DNA of 64,000 nt from Planctomycetes bacterium MalM25. Lineage in GTDB: Bacteria; Planctomycetota; Planctomycetia; Pirellulales; Lacipirellulaceae. The stretch lies in contig CP036424.1 of assembly GCA_007745835.1 (NCBI GenBank), positions 1,759,001 through 1,823,000 of the forward strand, given 5' to 3'. Made by a program: the position numbers and the translations under genes. The notes below the pieces were generated by a model. The model was not told the DNA's origin. It searched no databases and worked only from the letters and a program-made list of their open reading frames with translations. Every line of letters begins with the position of its first letter. Within the stretch, counting starts at the first letter, position 1. This document shows positions 35,020-44,757 of the stretch, in pieces.

Positions 35020-35967
35020 ATGGCCGCAGGCAAGAACCCGCTGGCGCCCGAGGTGCTCTTCGAGCACGTGCAGGATGCGCCCTACTTCCACGTGCCCCGC
35101 GCCTTCGCCCCTGAAGGAGCTGATGGCCACATTTACTTGCCGCAGCCGCTGGCGACCCCGGTTGAGGGGAGCGACCACGGCCACGGCCCCGCTTACGAGC
35201 CCAAAGTCGAGCTGAAGACCGGCGTGCCGGTGCTGGACAAGTCGCTCCTGCCGATGGACTTTGTCTTCACGAAGTTCATGGCGATCGAGGTGCTGGTCCT
35301 TGTCATCAGCGTGCTGCTGTTCGGGTGGCTGGCGATGAAGATCAAGGCGGGCGCCGCCGCGAAGGGGTGGTTCGCCAACCTGCTGGAGACCTTCCTGGTC
35401 TTCATCCGCGACGAGGTCGCCCGGCCGACGATCGGCAAGAAAGAGGCCGACGACTACCTGCCGTTCCTCTGGACGTTGTTCTTCTTCGTGCTCGGTTGCA
35501 ACCTGTTTGGCATGCTCCCCTGGTTTGGCTCGCCGACCGGCTCGCTGGCGGTAACCGCCGTCCTCGCGCTGGTGACCTTTATCACGGTCTGCGGTGTGGG
35601 CATCAGCAAGTATGGCCTCGCCGGTTTCCTGGGCGCTCAGGTGCCGCACATGGACTTGCCGAAACCGGTGGCATTATTCCTGGTGCCGATGATCTTCGTG
35701 ATCGAGTTGTTCGGCCTACTCGTGAAGCACTTGGTGCTTGCCGTTCGTTTGCTCGCGAACATGATGGCCGGCCACATCGTGCTGGCGGTCATCCTTGGAT
35801 TCATTAGTTACACGGCCGCTTCGGTCGTTTGGTGGGGTGTGGCGCCCGTGAGCGTTCTCGGCGCAACCGCCCTCAGCCTGCTCGAACTGTTTGTCGCCTT
35901 CCTACAGGCGTACATCTTTGTTTTCTTGACCTCGCTGTTCATCGGATCGGTGGTGCATCCGCACTGA
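35020..35967 (+). CDS. atpB: F-type ATP synthase subunit a
   Basis: 315 residues. Five to six membrane helices; the helix with the essential Arg is in LVLAVRLLANMMAGHIVL (about residue 247), and the last helices carry LFVAFLQAYIFVFLTSLFIG. The first ~85 residues are hydrophilic with a His-rich patch (EGSDHGHGPAYEP). Forms the proton half-channels with the c-ring. Slightly longer than the usual 250-290, because of the N-terminal extension. Confidence 0.95.
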   Translation: MAAGKNPLAPEVLFEHVQDAPYFHVPRAFAPEGADGHIYLPQPLATPVEGSDHGHGPAYEPKVELKTGVPVLDKSLLPMDFVFTKFMAIEVLVLVISVLLFGWLAMKIKAGAAAKGWFANLLETFLVFIRDEVARPTIGKKEADDYLPFLWTLFFFVLGCNLFGMLPWFGSPTGSLAVTAVLALVTFITVCGVGISKYGLAGFLGAQVPHMDLPKPVALFLVPMIFVIELFGLLVKHLVLAVRLLANMMAGHIVLAVILGFISYTAASVVWWGVAPVSVLGATALSLLELFVAFLQAYIFVFLTSLFIGSVVHPH

Positions 35968-36030
35968 CGCATCCAGCGGCGAGGCTTTGCCCAAGCTTTC
36001 CTACTGCATTTTTCGACGGAGACCCTACCC

Positions 36031-36360
36031 GTGGCGAACTTCTTCCGCGTCGCCGGCCTGTGCCTGGCTGTTCTGTTGCTCGCCTCCCCGGCGATGGCCC
36101 AAGATGGCGGCGCCGAGGCTGGCGCCGAGGCGGCCGCTTCGGCCGGCATTTCCTTCGACACGTTCGGCAAGGGCATCGGCGCCGGCCTGGTGATCCTGGG
36201 CGCCGGCCTTGGCATCGGCCGCATCGGTGGTCAGGCCGTTGAGGGCATGAGCCGTCAACCGGAGGCCGCCGGCGGCATCCAGACCGGCATGATCATCGCG
36301 GCCGCTCTTATCGAGGGCGCCACGTTCTTCGCGCTGATCCTGATCGGCTTCTTGATGTAA
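36031..36360 (+). CDS. atpE: F-type ATP synthase subunit c with signal-peptide-like N-terminus
   Basis: 109 residues from GTG. Two membrane helices of the c hairpin: GKGIGAGLVILGAGLGIGRIGGQAVEGMSRQP, with the polar loop RQP, and MIIAAALIEGATFFALILIGFLM with ion-binding E95. Residues 1-23 (LCLAVLLLASPAMA) form a signal-peptide-like sequence before the first helix, extra to the usual ~80-residue c subunit. The site residues (E-G-A-T) suit proton rather than sodium coupling, by analogy. GTG start gives the only plausible frame. Confidence 0.93.
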   Translation: MANFFRVAGLCLAVLLLASPAMAQDGGAEAGAEAAASAGISFDTFGKGIGAGLVILGAGLGIGRIGGQAVEGMSRQPEAAGGIQTGMIIAAALIEGATFFALILIGFLM

Positions 36361-36421
36361 GTCGCGACGCCGTCGCGCGTGCGGCGGCCCGCCCAACACC
36401 CGAGGCTTTACGGGGCCCGTT

Positions 36422-37243
36422 ATGTTGCGTGAATGGTTGCTGATCCCGGCGCTCGCCGCCGGCCTGTGCTTGACGCTCGCTCCGTCGGTCCACGCCGACG
36501 ACGAGGCCAAGCCGGCCGTCGAAGAGACGACCGCGGAAGACGATGCCTCCGCCGACGAGTCGGCTGAAGAAGAGTCCGACGCCGACAAGGCGGACGAGGA
36601 TTCGGAGGCTCACGGCGAATCGGATTCCGAGGCGGTCCACGAGGAAGGCGAGCACGGGGAGGAGTCGCACGACTCGTCCCACGGCGCCTCGGCTCATGGT
36701 GATGAAGCTCACGGCGAGGGGCACGCGGCGGCGTCGCCCGACCCGTTGGCGACCGATCCGGACCTCGCGTGGTGGACCGCGGGCGTCTTCTTCCTGATGC
36801 TCGCCATCCTCAGCCAGATCGCGTGGAAGCCGATCATGGAGGGCCTCGCGGCTCGCGAGGAAGGGATCACGAGCAACCTCGCCGCGGCGGACGCCAAGCA
36901 CGAGGAGGCCAAGGCCCTGTTGGAGAAGCACCAGCAAGAGCTGGCGGGCGCCGCCGACCAGGTGCGTGAGCTGCTCGAAGAGGCCCGCCGCGACGCCGAC
37001 ACGACCATGGCTCAGGCCAAGGCGGACGCCAAGCACGAGTTCGAGCTGGAGCGTGAGCGGGCGATGCGCGACATCGACCAGGCCAAGGACGCGGCCGTGC
37101 GTCAGCTCGCCGAGCGGACCGCCGGCATGGCGATCGACTTGGCCGGCAATGTTGTGAAGAGCGATATCTCGTCCGAAAGACAGAGCGAGATCGTCCGCGA
37201 GGCGCTCGGCCGTTTCGTCTCGAGCGACCCCAGCAACAACTGA
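36422..37243 (+). CDS. atpF: F-type ATP synthase subunit b with acidic/His-rich N-terminal extension
   Basis: 273 residues, against the usual ~160. MLREWLLIPALAAGLCLTLAPSVHA is signal-peptide-like. Residues ~26-110 are dominated by Glu, Asp, Ser and His (eight His in SEAHGESDSEAVHEEGEHGE and the following segment). Then the single helix DLAWWTAGVFFLMLAILSQIAW and the long coiled coil (LAAREEGITSNLAAADAKHEEAKALLEKH) that forms the peripheral stalk. The extension would lie on the outer side of the cytoplasmic membrane. Normal C-terminus. Confidence 0.95.
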   Translation: MLREWLLIPALAAGLCLTLAPSVHADDEAKPAVEETTAEDDASADESAEEESDADKADEDSEAHGESDSEAVHEEGEHGEESHDSSHGASAHGDEAHGEGHAAASPDPLATDPDLAWWTAGVFFLMLAILSQIAWKPIMEGLAAREEGITSNLAAADAKHEEAKALLEKHQQELAGAADQVRELLEEARRDADTTMAQAKADAKHEFELERERAMRDIDQAKDAAVRQLAERTAGMAIDLAGNVVKSDISSERQSEIVREALGRFVSSDPSNN

Positions 37244-37274
37244 AGCCCCAGAGACCCTTCGCTTAGCGAATCGC

Positions 37275-37904
37275 ATGGCTGATCTCAGCGACACCCCGCC
37301 GCAAGAGCCCGTCCTGGACGTGACGGCCGAGCAGATCGCTCGGACGTACGCCGAGGGCTTCCTCGGCGCCGCCGGCGACGATCCGACCGCGGCGGTCGAG
37401 GACCTGGAAGCGGTTCGGGCGGAGGTCCTTGGGGCGTTCCCCCAGTTCGCCGCCGCCCTGCGTTCCGCCTTCCTCGATCACGACGCCCGCGTGGCGATGA
37501 TCGACCGGGTGGTGGGGGGCCGCGTGGCGCCTTCGGTGCTGAACCTCCTGAAGGTGCTATCGGCCCACGGCCGCATGGAGCTGGTCGGCGAGGTCGTCCG
37601 CCAGGCCCGCAAGCTGTTCGACCAGAAGTGCGGCCGCGAGGACGTGCTGGTCCGTCTCGCCCACAGCGCCGACCCGGCCCTGTTGAGCGAGATCGAGCAG
37701 ACCGTGCGGGCGAAGACAGGCATCGAGCCGATCATCCGCGTGGAGATCGACCCGGAGCTGGTCGGCGGCCTGGAGATCCGGGTCGGCGACACTGTCTTCG
37801 ATGGCTCGGTCCGCACCGCGTTCAAGAAGGCTCACAAGCAGATCGTCGATCAGACGGTCGAAGCAATCGAATCCCGACCCGAGCGTTTCACGCTCGCCGA
37901 GTGA
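37275..37904 (+). CDS. atpH: F-type ATP synthase subunit delta
   Basis: 209 residues. Contains ITYA-like IARTYAEGF at residues 21-29, the helical N-terminal domain, and the C-terminal beta segment [28 protein letters not shown], which is the hallmark of delta/OSCP. Links the peripheral stalk to the F1 head. Located between b and alpha as usual. Start ATG 37275. Confidence 0.95.
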   Translation: MADLSDTPPQEPVLDVTAEQIARTYAEGFLGAAGDDPTAAVEDLEAVRAEVLGAFPQFAAALRSAFLDHDARVAMIDRVVGGRVAPSVLNLLKVLSAHGRMELVGEVVRQARKLFDQKCGREDVLVRLAHSADPALLSEIEQTVRAKTGIEPIIRVEIDPELVGGLEIRVGDTVFDGSVRTAFKKAHKQIVDQTVEAIESRPERFTLAE

Positions 37905-37938
37905 TAAAAACCGGCCGAAGGCCGCCCGGAGAATTGCG

Positions 37939-39471
37939 ATGAAGTTCAATAGCGACGAGATCGCGTCGGTCATCCAGCAAGAGATCGCCAACTACGACGC
38001 GCAGATCGACGTCCGCGAAGTCGGCCGCGTCCTGGAAGTCGGCGACGGCATCGCCCGCGTCTACGGCCTGGGCGGCGTCATGGCGGGCGAGATGGTCGAG
38101 TTCGCCAGCGGCGTGTTCGGCCTGGCGTTTAACCTCGAAGAGAACTCGGTCGGCGTCATCATCCTTGGCGACTACCTGAAGATCGCCGAGGGCGAAGAGG
38201 TCAAGTCGACCGGTCAGCTGCTGAGCGTGCCCGTCGGCGACGAGTTGCTCGGCCGCGTGGTCGACCCGCTCGGTCAACCGCTGGACGGCAAGGGCCCGAT
38301 CAACACGACCAACCGCCGCCCGGTCGAGGTGATCGCCACGGGCGTGTCGGAGCGTCAACCGGTCGCCGAGCCGATGCAGACCGGCATCAAGGCGATCGAC
38401 GCGATGACGCCGATCGGCCGCGGCCAGCGTCAGCTGGTGATCGGCGACCGCAAGACGGGCAAGACCGCCATCTGCGTCGACGCGATCATCAACCAGAAGG
38501 ACTCGGGCGTTAAGTGCTTCTACGTCGCGGTCGGCCAGAAGGAATCGACGGTCGCCGGCGTGGTTGAGAAGCTCCGCGAGTCGGGCGCCATGGACTACAC
38601 GACGGTCATCGTGGCCGGCGCCAGCGACCCGGCCCCGCTGCAGTACATCGCCCCGTACTCCGGCACGGCGATGGCCGAGGAGTACATGTTCAACGGCGGC
38701 CACGCGCTGGTGGTCTACGACGACCTCTCGAAGCAGGCGGTCGCCTACCGCGAGCTGTCGCTGCTGATGCGTCGCCCGCCGGGCCGCGAGGCGTTCCCGG
38801 GCGACGTCTTCTACTGCCACAGCCGCCTGCTGGAGCGTTCGGCCAAGCTCTCCGACGAGCTGGGCGGTGGTTCGATCACCTCGCTGCCGATCATCGAGAC
38901 GCTCGAGGGTGAGGTCTCGGCTTACATCCCGACGAACGTCATCTCGATCACCGACGGCCAGATCTACCTGCAACCGGACCTCTTCTTCGCGGGCGTGAAG
39001 CCGGCGATGAACGCCGGTATCTCGGTCAGCCGGGTCGGCGGCGCCGCCCAGATCAAGGCGATGAAGAAGGTGTCGGGCGGCCTGCGTCTCGACCTCGCGG
39101 CGTTCCGCGAGCTGGAAGCGTTTGCCCAGCTCGGCACCGAGCTCGACCCGGACACCCAGGCGAAGCTCGACCGCGGTTACCGCATGGTCGAACTGCTGAA
39201 GCAGGGCCAGTACAAGCCGCACGCGACTGAGGACGAGGTCATGCTCATCCTCGCCGGCACGCAGGGTCACCTCGACGACGTCGACGTGACCGACATCGCC
39301 GCGTTCGAGGATCAGTTCGTCACGTTCCTTAAGGACCAGAAGCCGGAGATCCGCGACGAGATCCGCAACACCGGTGCGATCGGCGACGAGTTGGCCGAGA
39401 CCATCAAGGGCGCGATCGGCGAGTTCAAGTCGCAGTTCGTGGCCCCCTCGAAGGAAGCCGCCACCGCTTGA
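37939..39471 (+). CDS. atpA: F-type ATP synthase subunit alpha
   Basis: 510 residues. N-terminal beta barrel ([22 protein letters not shown]), Walker [10 protein letters not shown] near residue 170, and the signature [17 protein letters not shown]. Non-catalytic nucleotide-binding subunit of F1. Start at ATG 37939 with CGGAG 8 bases before it; an earlier start at 37801 would overlap atpH and is rejected. Confidence 0.98.
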   Translation: MKFNSDEIASVIQQEIANYDAQIDVREVGRVLEVGDGIARVYGLGGVMAGEMVEFASGVFGLAFNLEENSVGVIILGDYLKIAEGEEVKSTGQLLSVPVGDELLGRVVDPLGQPLDGKGPINTTNRRPVEVIATGVSERQPVAEPMQTGIKAIDAMTPIGRGQRQLVIGDRKTGKTAICVDAIINQKDSGVKCFYVAVGQKESTVAGVVEKLRESGAMDYTTVIVAGASDPAPLQYIAPYSGTAMAEEYMFNGGHALVVYDDLSKQAVAYRELSLLMRRPPGREAFPGDVFYCHSRLLERSAKLSDELGGGSITSLPIIETLEGEVSAYIPTNVISITDGQIYLQPDLFFAGVKPAMNAGISVSRVGGAAQIKAMKKVSGGLRLDLAAFRELEAFAQLGTELDPDTQAKLDRGYRMVELLKQGQYKPHATEDEVMLILAGTQGHLDDVDVTDIAAFEDQFVTFLKDQKPEIRDEIRNTGAIGDELAETIKGAIGEFKSQFVAPSKEAATA

Positions 39472-39532
39472 TTACCGCGGTCGGGACGACCCGGCTCTCC
39501 AACGGCAAATCGCTAACAGCTAACTGCTTCGT

Positions 39533-40414
39533 ATGGCCAACCCCCGCCAACTCGACAAACGCCGCAAGTCGGTCAAGAACATCCGCAAGATCACGCGGAC
39601 GATGGAATTGATCGCCACCGCGCGGTTCAAGAAGGCGATGGACCGCGCCTCGGCGGCGACGGCTTACACGGACCGCGTCACGCAGCTGGTCGCCGACCTG
39701 ATGCAGACCGGCCTGGAGGTCAGCCACCCGCTGCTCGACAAGCGGGAGAAGACCGCCAGCGCGAAGCTGCTGGTGCTGACCGCCAACCGCGGCCTCTGCG
39801 GCGGCTTCAATGGCAACCTGATCCGCACCGGCCTCAAGCAGTGGGACTCGCTGGAGTCGGAGATCGAGAACTGCTCGCTCGAGGTGAGCGGCAAGCGGGG
39901 CATCTCCGGCATGCGTTACCGCGGCCTTGAGATGCAGGAGGAGTTCACGCACTTCGAGGACAAGCCCCGGTTCGACGAGGTCGACGCGATCGCTTCGCGT
40001 TATCTCGAAGAGTACACCGCCGGTAAGATCGACCGCCTCGACGTGGTCTACACCCGCTTCGTCAACGCCGCGAAGCAGGAGGTCGTCACCGAGACCCTGC
40101 TGCCGCTCGGTTCGATCTCCGCCGACGAGGAGATGGCCTCCGCCGGCGAAGGGGGCTCGCCCTACGAGTTCCTCCCCTCGCCCGAGAGCATCCTCGAAGA
40201 GGTTGTGCCGACCAGCTTCAAGGTGAAGCTCTTCAAATGCTTCCTCGACTCGGCGGTGAGCGAGCAGATCGCCCGCCGTGTGGCGATGAAGGCGGCCACC
40301 GAGAACGCCGACGACCTGATCAAGTCGCTCAGCATGCAATACAACCGCGCCCGTCAGGGCCGGATCACCAACGAGCTGATGGACCTCATCGGCGGCGTTG
40401 AGGCGATTAGCTAA
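39533..40414 (+). CDS. atpG: F-type ATP synthase subunit gamma
   Basis: 293 residues. Conserved N-terminal RRKSVKNIRKITRTMELIATARFKKA, central LTANRGLCGGFNGNL and C-terminal MKAATENADDLIKSLSMQYNRARQGRITNEL, the coiled shaft of the rotor. Start ATG 39533. A 224-base gap separates it from atpD, larger than elsewhere in the operon. Confidence 0.97.
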   Translation: MANPRQLDKRRKSVKNIRKITRTMELIATARFKKAMDRASAATAYTDRVTQLVADLMQTGLEVSHPLLDKREKTASAKLLVLTANRGLCGGFNGNLIRTGLKQWDSLESEIENCSLEVSGKRGISGMRYRGLEMQEEFTHFEDKPRFDEVDAIASRYLEEYTAGKIDRLDVVYTRFVNAAKQEVVTETLLPLGSISADEEMASAGEGGSPYEFLPSPESILEEVVPTSFKVKLFKCFLDSAVSEQIARRVAMKAATENADDLIKSLSMQYNRARQGRITNELMDLIGGVEAIS

Positions 40415-40442
40415 CCGAACTCACTAAGCTCAGAGACCTTAG

Positions 40443-42081
<1,639 letters not shown>

Positions 42082-42089
42082 GCGAACTT

Positions 42090-42175
42090 CCTCCCCCTTT
42101 GGGGGAGGATCGAGGTGGGGGCGAAGCGGGTACCCGGTTCTCCCCCACCCCAGCCCTCCCCCATGGGGGGAGGGG
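42090..42175. repeat. GC-rich multi-hairpin element, family B, copy 2, inside the atp operon
   Basis: Stem CCTCCCCC (42090-42097) with GGGGGAGG (42101-42108), central GGTGGGG/CCCCACC arms around the palindrome CGGGTACCCG (42127-42136), and a third stem CCCTCCCCC (42154-42162) with GGGGGAGGG (42166-42174). It lies between atpD and atpC. The order of parts resembles copies at 10427-10516 and 44622-44714. Confidence 0.8.
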
Positions 42176-42206
42176 GTCATGCAAGTGTTAGCGGTGGTTG
42201 ATTCCT

Positions 42207-42605
42207 ATGGCTGAAATGACTGTCACCGTCGTGACGCCCGAAGAGACCGTCCTCGAAGCGGCGGCCTCGTCGCTCGTGCTGCCGCTGTTCGACGGCGAGG
42301 TCGGCATCCTGCCGAAGCACGCCCCGATGATCGGCCGGCTGGGCTACGGCGAGATGCGGCTGACGACGGCCGACGGCCCGACCAGCCTGTACGTCGACGG
42401 CGGCTTCGTCCAAGTCGCCGGCGACGAGGTCAACGTGATGACCAACCGGGCAATGACCCCCGACAAGCTCGACGGCGAAGCCGCTGAGAAACAGCTCCAA
42501 GAGAGCCTCGAAGGCGCCGTCGGCGGCGACGACGCCATCACCGCCCGCCAGCGGACGGTCGATCAGGCCCGGGCGCAGGTGCGGCTGGCGAAGAAGGGCA
42601 AGTAG
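42207..42605 (+). CDS. atpC: F-type ATP synthase subunit epsilon
   Basis: 132 residues. The N-terminal beta sandwich reads MTVTVVTPEETVLEAAASSLVLPLFDGEVGILPKHAPMIGRL, the conserved core of epsilon, followed by a helical C-terminus (AITARQRTVDQARAQVRLAKKGK). Coupled regulator of ATPase activity. ATG 42207 preferred over a TTG at 42198. Last gene of the atp operon. Confidence 0.95.
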   Translation: MAEMTVTVVTPEETVLEAAASSLVLPLFDGEVGILPKHAPMIGRLGYGEMRLTTADGPTSLYVDGGFVQVAGDEVNVMTNRAMTPDKLDGEAAEKQLQESLEGAVGGDDAITARQRTVDQARAQVRLAKKGK

Positions 42606-42610
42606 AAGAA

Positions 42611-43213
42611 ATGAGTGCAAACGGAGCACTCTATCTCTTCATAGGCTTTTTTTGGCTTCTCTGTTGGGCAAGCATCAAGCTTTCCCATCTGGTTAACGGC
42701 CGTCCCTTATCGGACGGTCCGTCGCTGTTGCCTTTAGTAATCACACTTGGGCCAGCTTCGTGCGCAATCGGCTGGGCCGTTAACTCGATAAGCCCTCCTT
42801 TTGGCACGGGCCTTCTGGTACTCCTGTATTTCGGTTGCGTAGTATTTCAAGCGATCAAGATTCGATGGGCGGGAGGCATGCCGGTTAAGAATTGCACCTC
42901 AGCGATCGTGCCCGCAACCAAGCTGAACGACTACCTGCTGAACCCCGCGCACCCTGTTGGTGGCCCGAAGGCACGGTGGTTTCTCGCTCGCGGCTTCCAT
43001 GCCTCGAAACCTGAACTCTTGCGGGACGCCCTGCTGGCCATTGTTCGCAGCAGCGAAGATTTCACCGAGGAGATGACGCTGTACGGGGCTAAGCACCTTG
43101 TTCGCGGCGAGTTGGAGTGCCCCGATGACAGCCGCCGGAGTATATTGACGATCTGGATCACCGAGACTGGGGCCGCTGCGCCGCGCCTGGTGACCGCCTA
43201 CCCAACGAGGTAA
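42611..43213 (+). CDS. Membrane protein with a DUF6883 domain, possible toxin
   Basis: 200 residues. Two membrane segments lie in residues 5-25 and 48-80 (FIGFFWLLCWASIKL and LITLGPASCAIGWAVNSIS / LLVLLYFGCVVFQ). Residues ~100-200 match my memory of DUF6883: KLNDYLLNPAHPVGGPKARWFLARGF, then LRDALLAIVRSS and the ending PRLVTAYPT. In other genomes this domain often sits next to a DUF4926 protein, as here, and the pair is considered toxin-immunity-like. GC content is lower than in the neighbours. Starts 6 bases after the atpC stop, so it may be expressed with the ATP synthase operon. Function inferred, not shown. Confidence 0.75.
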   Translation: MSANGALYLFIGFFWLLCWASIKLSHLVNGRPLSDGPSLLPLVITLGPASCAIGWAVNSISPPFGTGLLVLLYFGCVVFQAIKIRWAGGMPVKNCTSAIVPATKLNDYLLNPAHPVGGPKARWFLARGFHASKPELLRDALLAIVRSSEDFTEEMTLYGAKHLVRGELECPDDSRRSILTIWITETGAAAPRLVTAYPTR

Positions 43214-43217
43214 CCCT

Positions 43218-43442
43218 GTGATAGCCGAACACAGCTCAGTCGTTCTAAAGCACGACGTGGCAGAGCACGGATTGCGAACCGGTGACGTCGGCGTCGTCGT
43301 CCATGCCTATCCCGGAGGCAAGGCCTACGAGGTGGAGTTCGTAGCTGGCGATGGCTCAACGGTGGCTGTGGTCACGCTTGAGGTGGACGCGGTGCGATCG
43401 TTTGCGGGGGCAGAGATTCTGCACGTTCGGCCAGTCAATTAA
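43218..43442 (+). CDS. DUF4926 protein, possible immunity/antitoxin partner
   Basis: 74 residues from GTG. VLKHDVAEHGLRTGDVGVVVHAYPGGKAYEVEF and AVVTLEVDAVRSFAG match the DUF4926 SH3-like fold. Begins 5 bases after the DUF6883 gene. The stop codon overlaps the opposite-strand stop of the ROK kinase (shared TTAA at 43439-43442). A small companion to DUF6883; whether it binds it is untested. Confidence 0.8.
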   Translation: MIAEHSSVVLKHDVAEHGLRTGDVGVVVHAYPGGKAYEVEFVAGDGSTVAVVTLEVDAVRSFAGAEILHVRPVN

Positions 43443-44488
43443 GGCGTGGCCCACGCCAGGGCGCCGATCACCGGGGCGTTGTCGCCGCAGACGCTGAACT
43501 CGAAGCGGTCGAGGTCGCGGAAGCCGTCCAGGGCGTGCTGGTGGTACGCCTCCTCGGCGAGCTTGCGGTAGCGCTCGCGGACCTCGGGTGAGAGGTCGCA
43601 GACGCCGCCGCCGATGACGAGGCGGTCGTAGTCGCCCAGGTAGTTGGCGTTGAGCAACGCGACCCCGAGTGCGCGGGCTTGGTCGTCGAACAGCTCGCAG
43701 GCGAGGGCGTCGCCGCTGGCTGCCAGCTCGCGGAGCTGCTTCGCCTTGTCCCGGGCGGTCCCTTCGGCTGTGTTGAGCGGGTGGTCTTTCCACTCGTCGA
43801 GTGAGAGTCGGTAGGGGAGCTGGTGGGCGAGGCCGCTGAGAGAAATGGCCGACTCGGCGGTGGCGTACGCGTTGCCCTTCTTTAGGCCGCGGTCGTGCTC
43901 GTGGCGGAAGGCGTACTCGGGCAGCAGGATGTGCCCGACGTGCCCGGCGCGGCCCCCTTTACCCCGCAGCGGCTGGCCGTCCACGACCGCTCCGCCGCCG
44001 AGCCCCGTGCCGACGATCACCATGAACAGCGAGTCGAGCTCCTCGTCCGGGAGCGAATCGGCCGGCACGCTATCCAGGGTGAATTTCTTGCTACGGACGA
44101 CGTACTCGCCGAGCGCGGCGGCCTGGCCGTCGCCGAGGTAGGTGACCCGGATGTCCGGCGCCTGCTGCCGCAGGGCCTTCTCGAGTTCGGCCCGGATCGG
44201 GAATTGGTCCCAGTGCTCCGGGTTGAGGTTGGGCGTCATGTGGAGGACGCCGTCGTGCGAGGCGGGCCCGGGCGTGGCGAGGCCGAGCTGGGGCGCGTCC
44301 GCGAGCGTGGCCCCCAGCTTCTCCAGCTCGGCGATCACCTGGGCGACGATCGCTTCGATCACCGGCTTGGGCCCCTCGCCGGGCGCGGTGGGGAACTGGT
44401 CGCTGATGGCGAGGACGCGCCGCTGGTCGTCTCCGATCGCGAGTGTGCTGGTCGTTCCGCCGATATCGACGCCGAGGTAGTAAGCCAT
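43439..44488 (-). CDS. ROK family sugar kinase/regulator
   Basis: 349 residues. MAYYLGVDIGGTTSTLAIGD is the ROK N-terminal ATP-binding segment; GLATPGPASHDG, VTYLGDGQAAALGEYV and FMVIVGTGLGGGAVVDGQP follow. The zinc motif (CxCGxxGC) expected after GRAGHVGHI is missing; instead the sequence reads LLPEYAFRHEHDRGL. So it is a non-zinc ROK protein, likely a glucokinase-type enzyme, substrate uncertain. Start chosen at ATG 44488; the longer frame to 44551 is rejected. Confidence 0.88.
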   Translation of the reverse strand: MAYYLGVDIGGTTSTLAIGDDQRRVLAISDQFPTAPGEGPKPVIEAIVAQVIAELEKLGATLADAPQLGLATPGPASHDGVLHMTPNLNPEHWDQFPIRAELEKALRQQAPDIRVTYLGDGQAAALGEYVVRSKKFTLDSVPADSLPDEELDSLFMVIVGTGLGGGAVVDGQPLRGKGGRAGHVGHILLPEYAFRHEHDRGLKKGNAYATAESAISLSGLAHQLPYRLSLDEWKDHPLNTAEGTARDKAKQLRELAASGDALACELFDDQARALGVALLNANYLGDYDRLVIGGGVCDLSPEVRERYRKLAEEAYHQHALDGFRDLDRFEFSVCGDNAPVIGALAWATP

Positions 44489-44621
44489 TTCGTTCCCTGG
44501 TAGATGCGTAAGCGTGACGCGAGTATCCCCGATGCGGCGGCGGGCTGCCAAGTGCTGCGGGCGCGCCCCGGCTTGATGCTTCGCCTCTCAGACGGCACAA
44601 CGTGCATAGTCATGAGCTTCT

Positions 44622-44714
44622 TAGCCCCTCTCCCCTTTGAGGGGAGAGGTTGGGTGAGGGGTGGCGGCACGCCGTAGCGTCACCCTCCCCTAGCCCCTGC
44701 CTGTGAGGGAGGGG
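44622..44714. repeat. GC-rich multi-hairpin element, family B, copy 3
   Basis: Stem CCTCTCCCC (44627-44635) with GGGGAGAGG (44641-44649), then GGGTGAGGGGTGGCGGCACGCC... with CACCCTCCCC at 44681-44690, and a closing CCCCTGCCTGTGAGGGAGGGG. The layout matches copies 1 and 2. It lies in the divergent gap between the ROK gene and pyrF. Confidence 0.75.
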
Positions 44715-44757
44715 AATCAACCCAGATACGTTTCATTTGCTCACCGGTAACCCCTCG

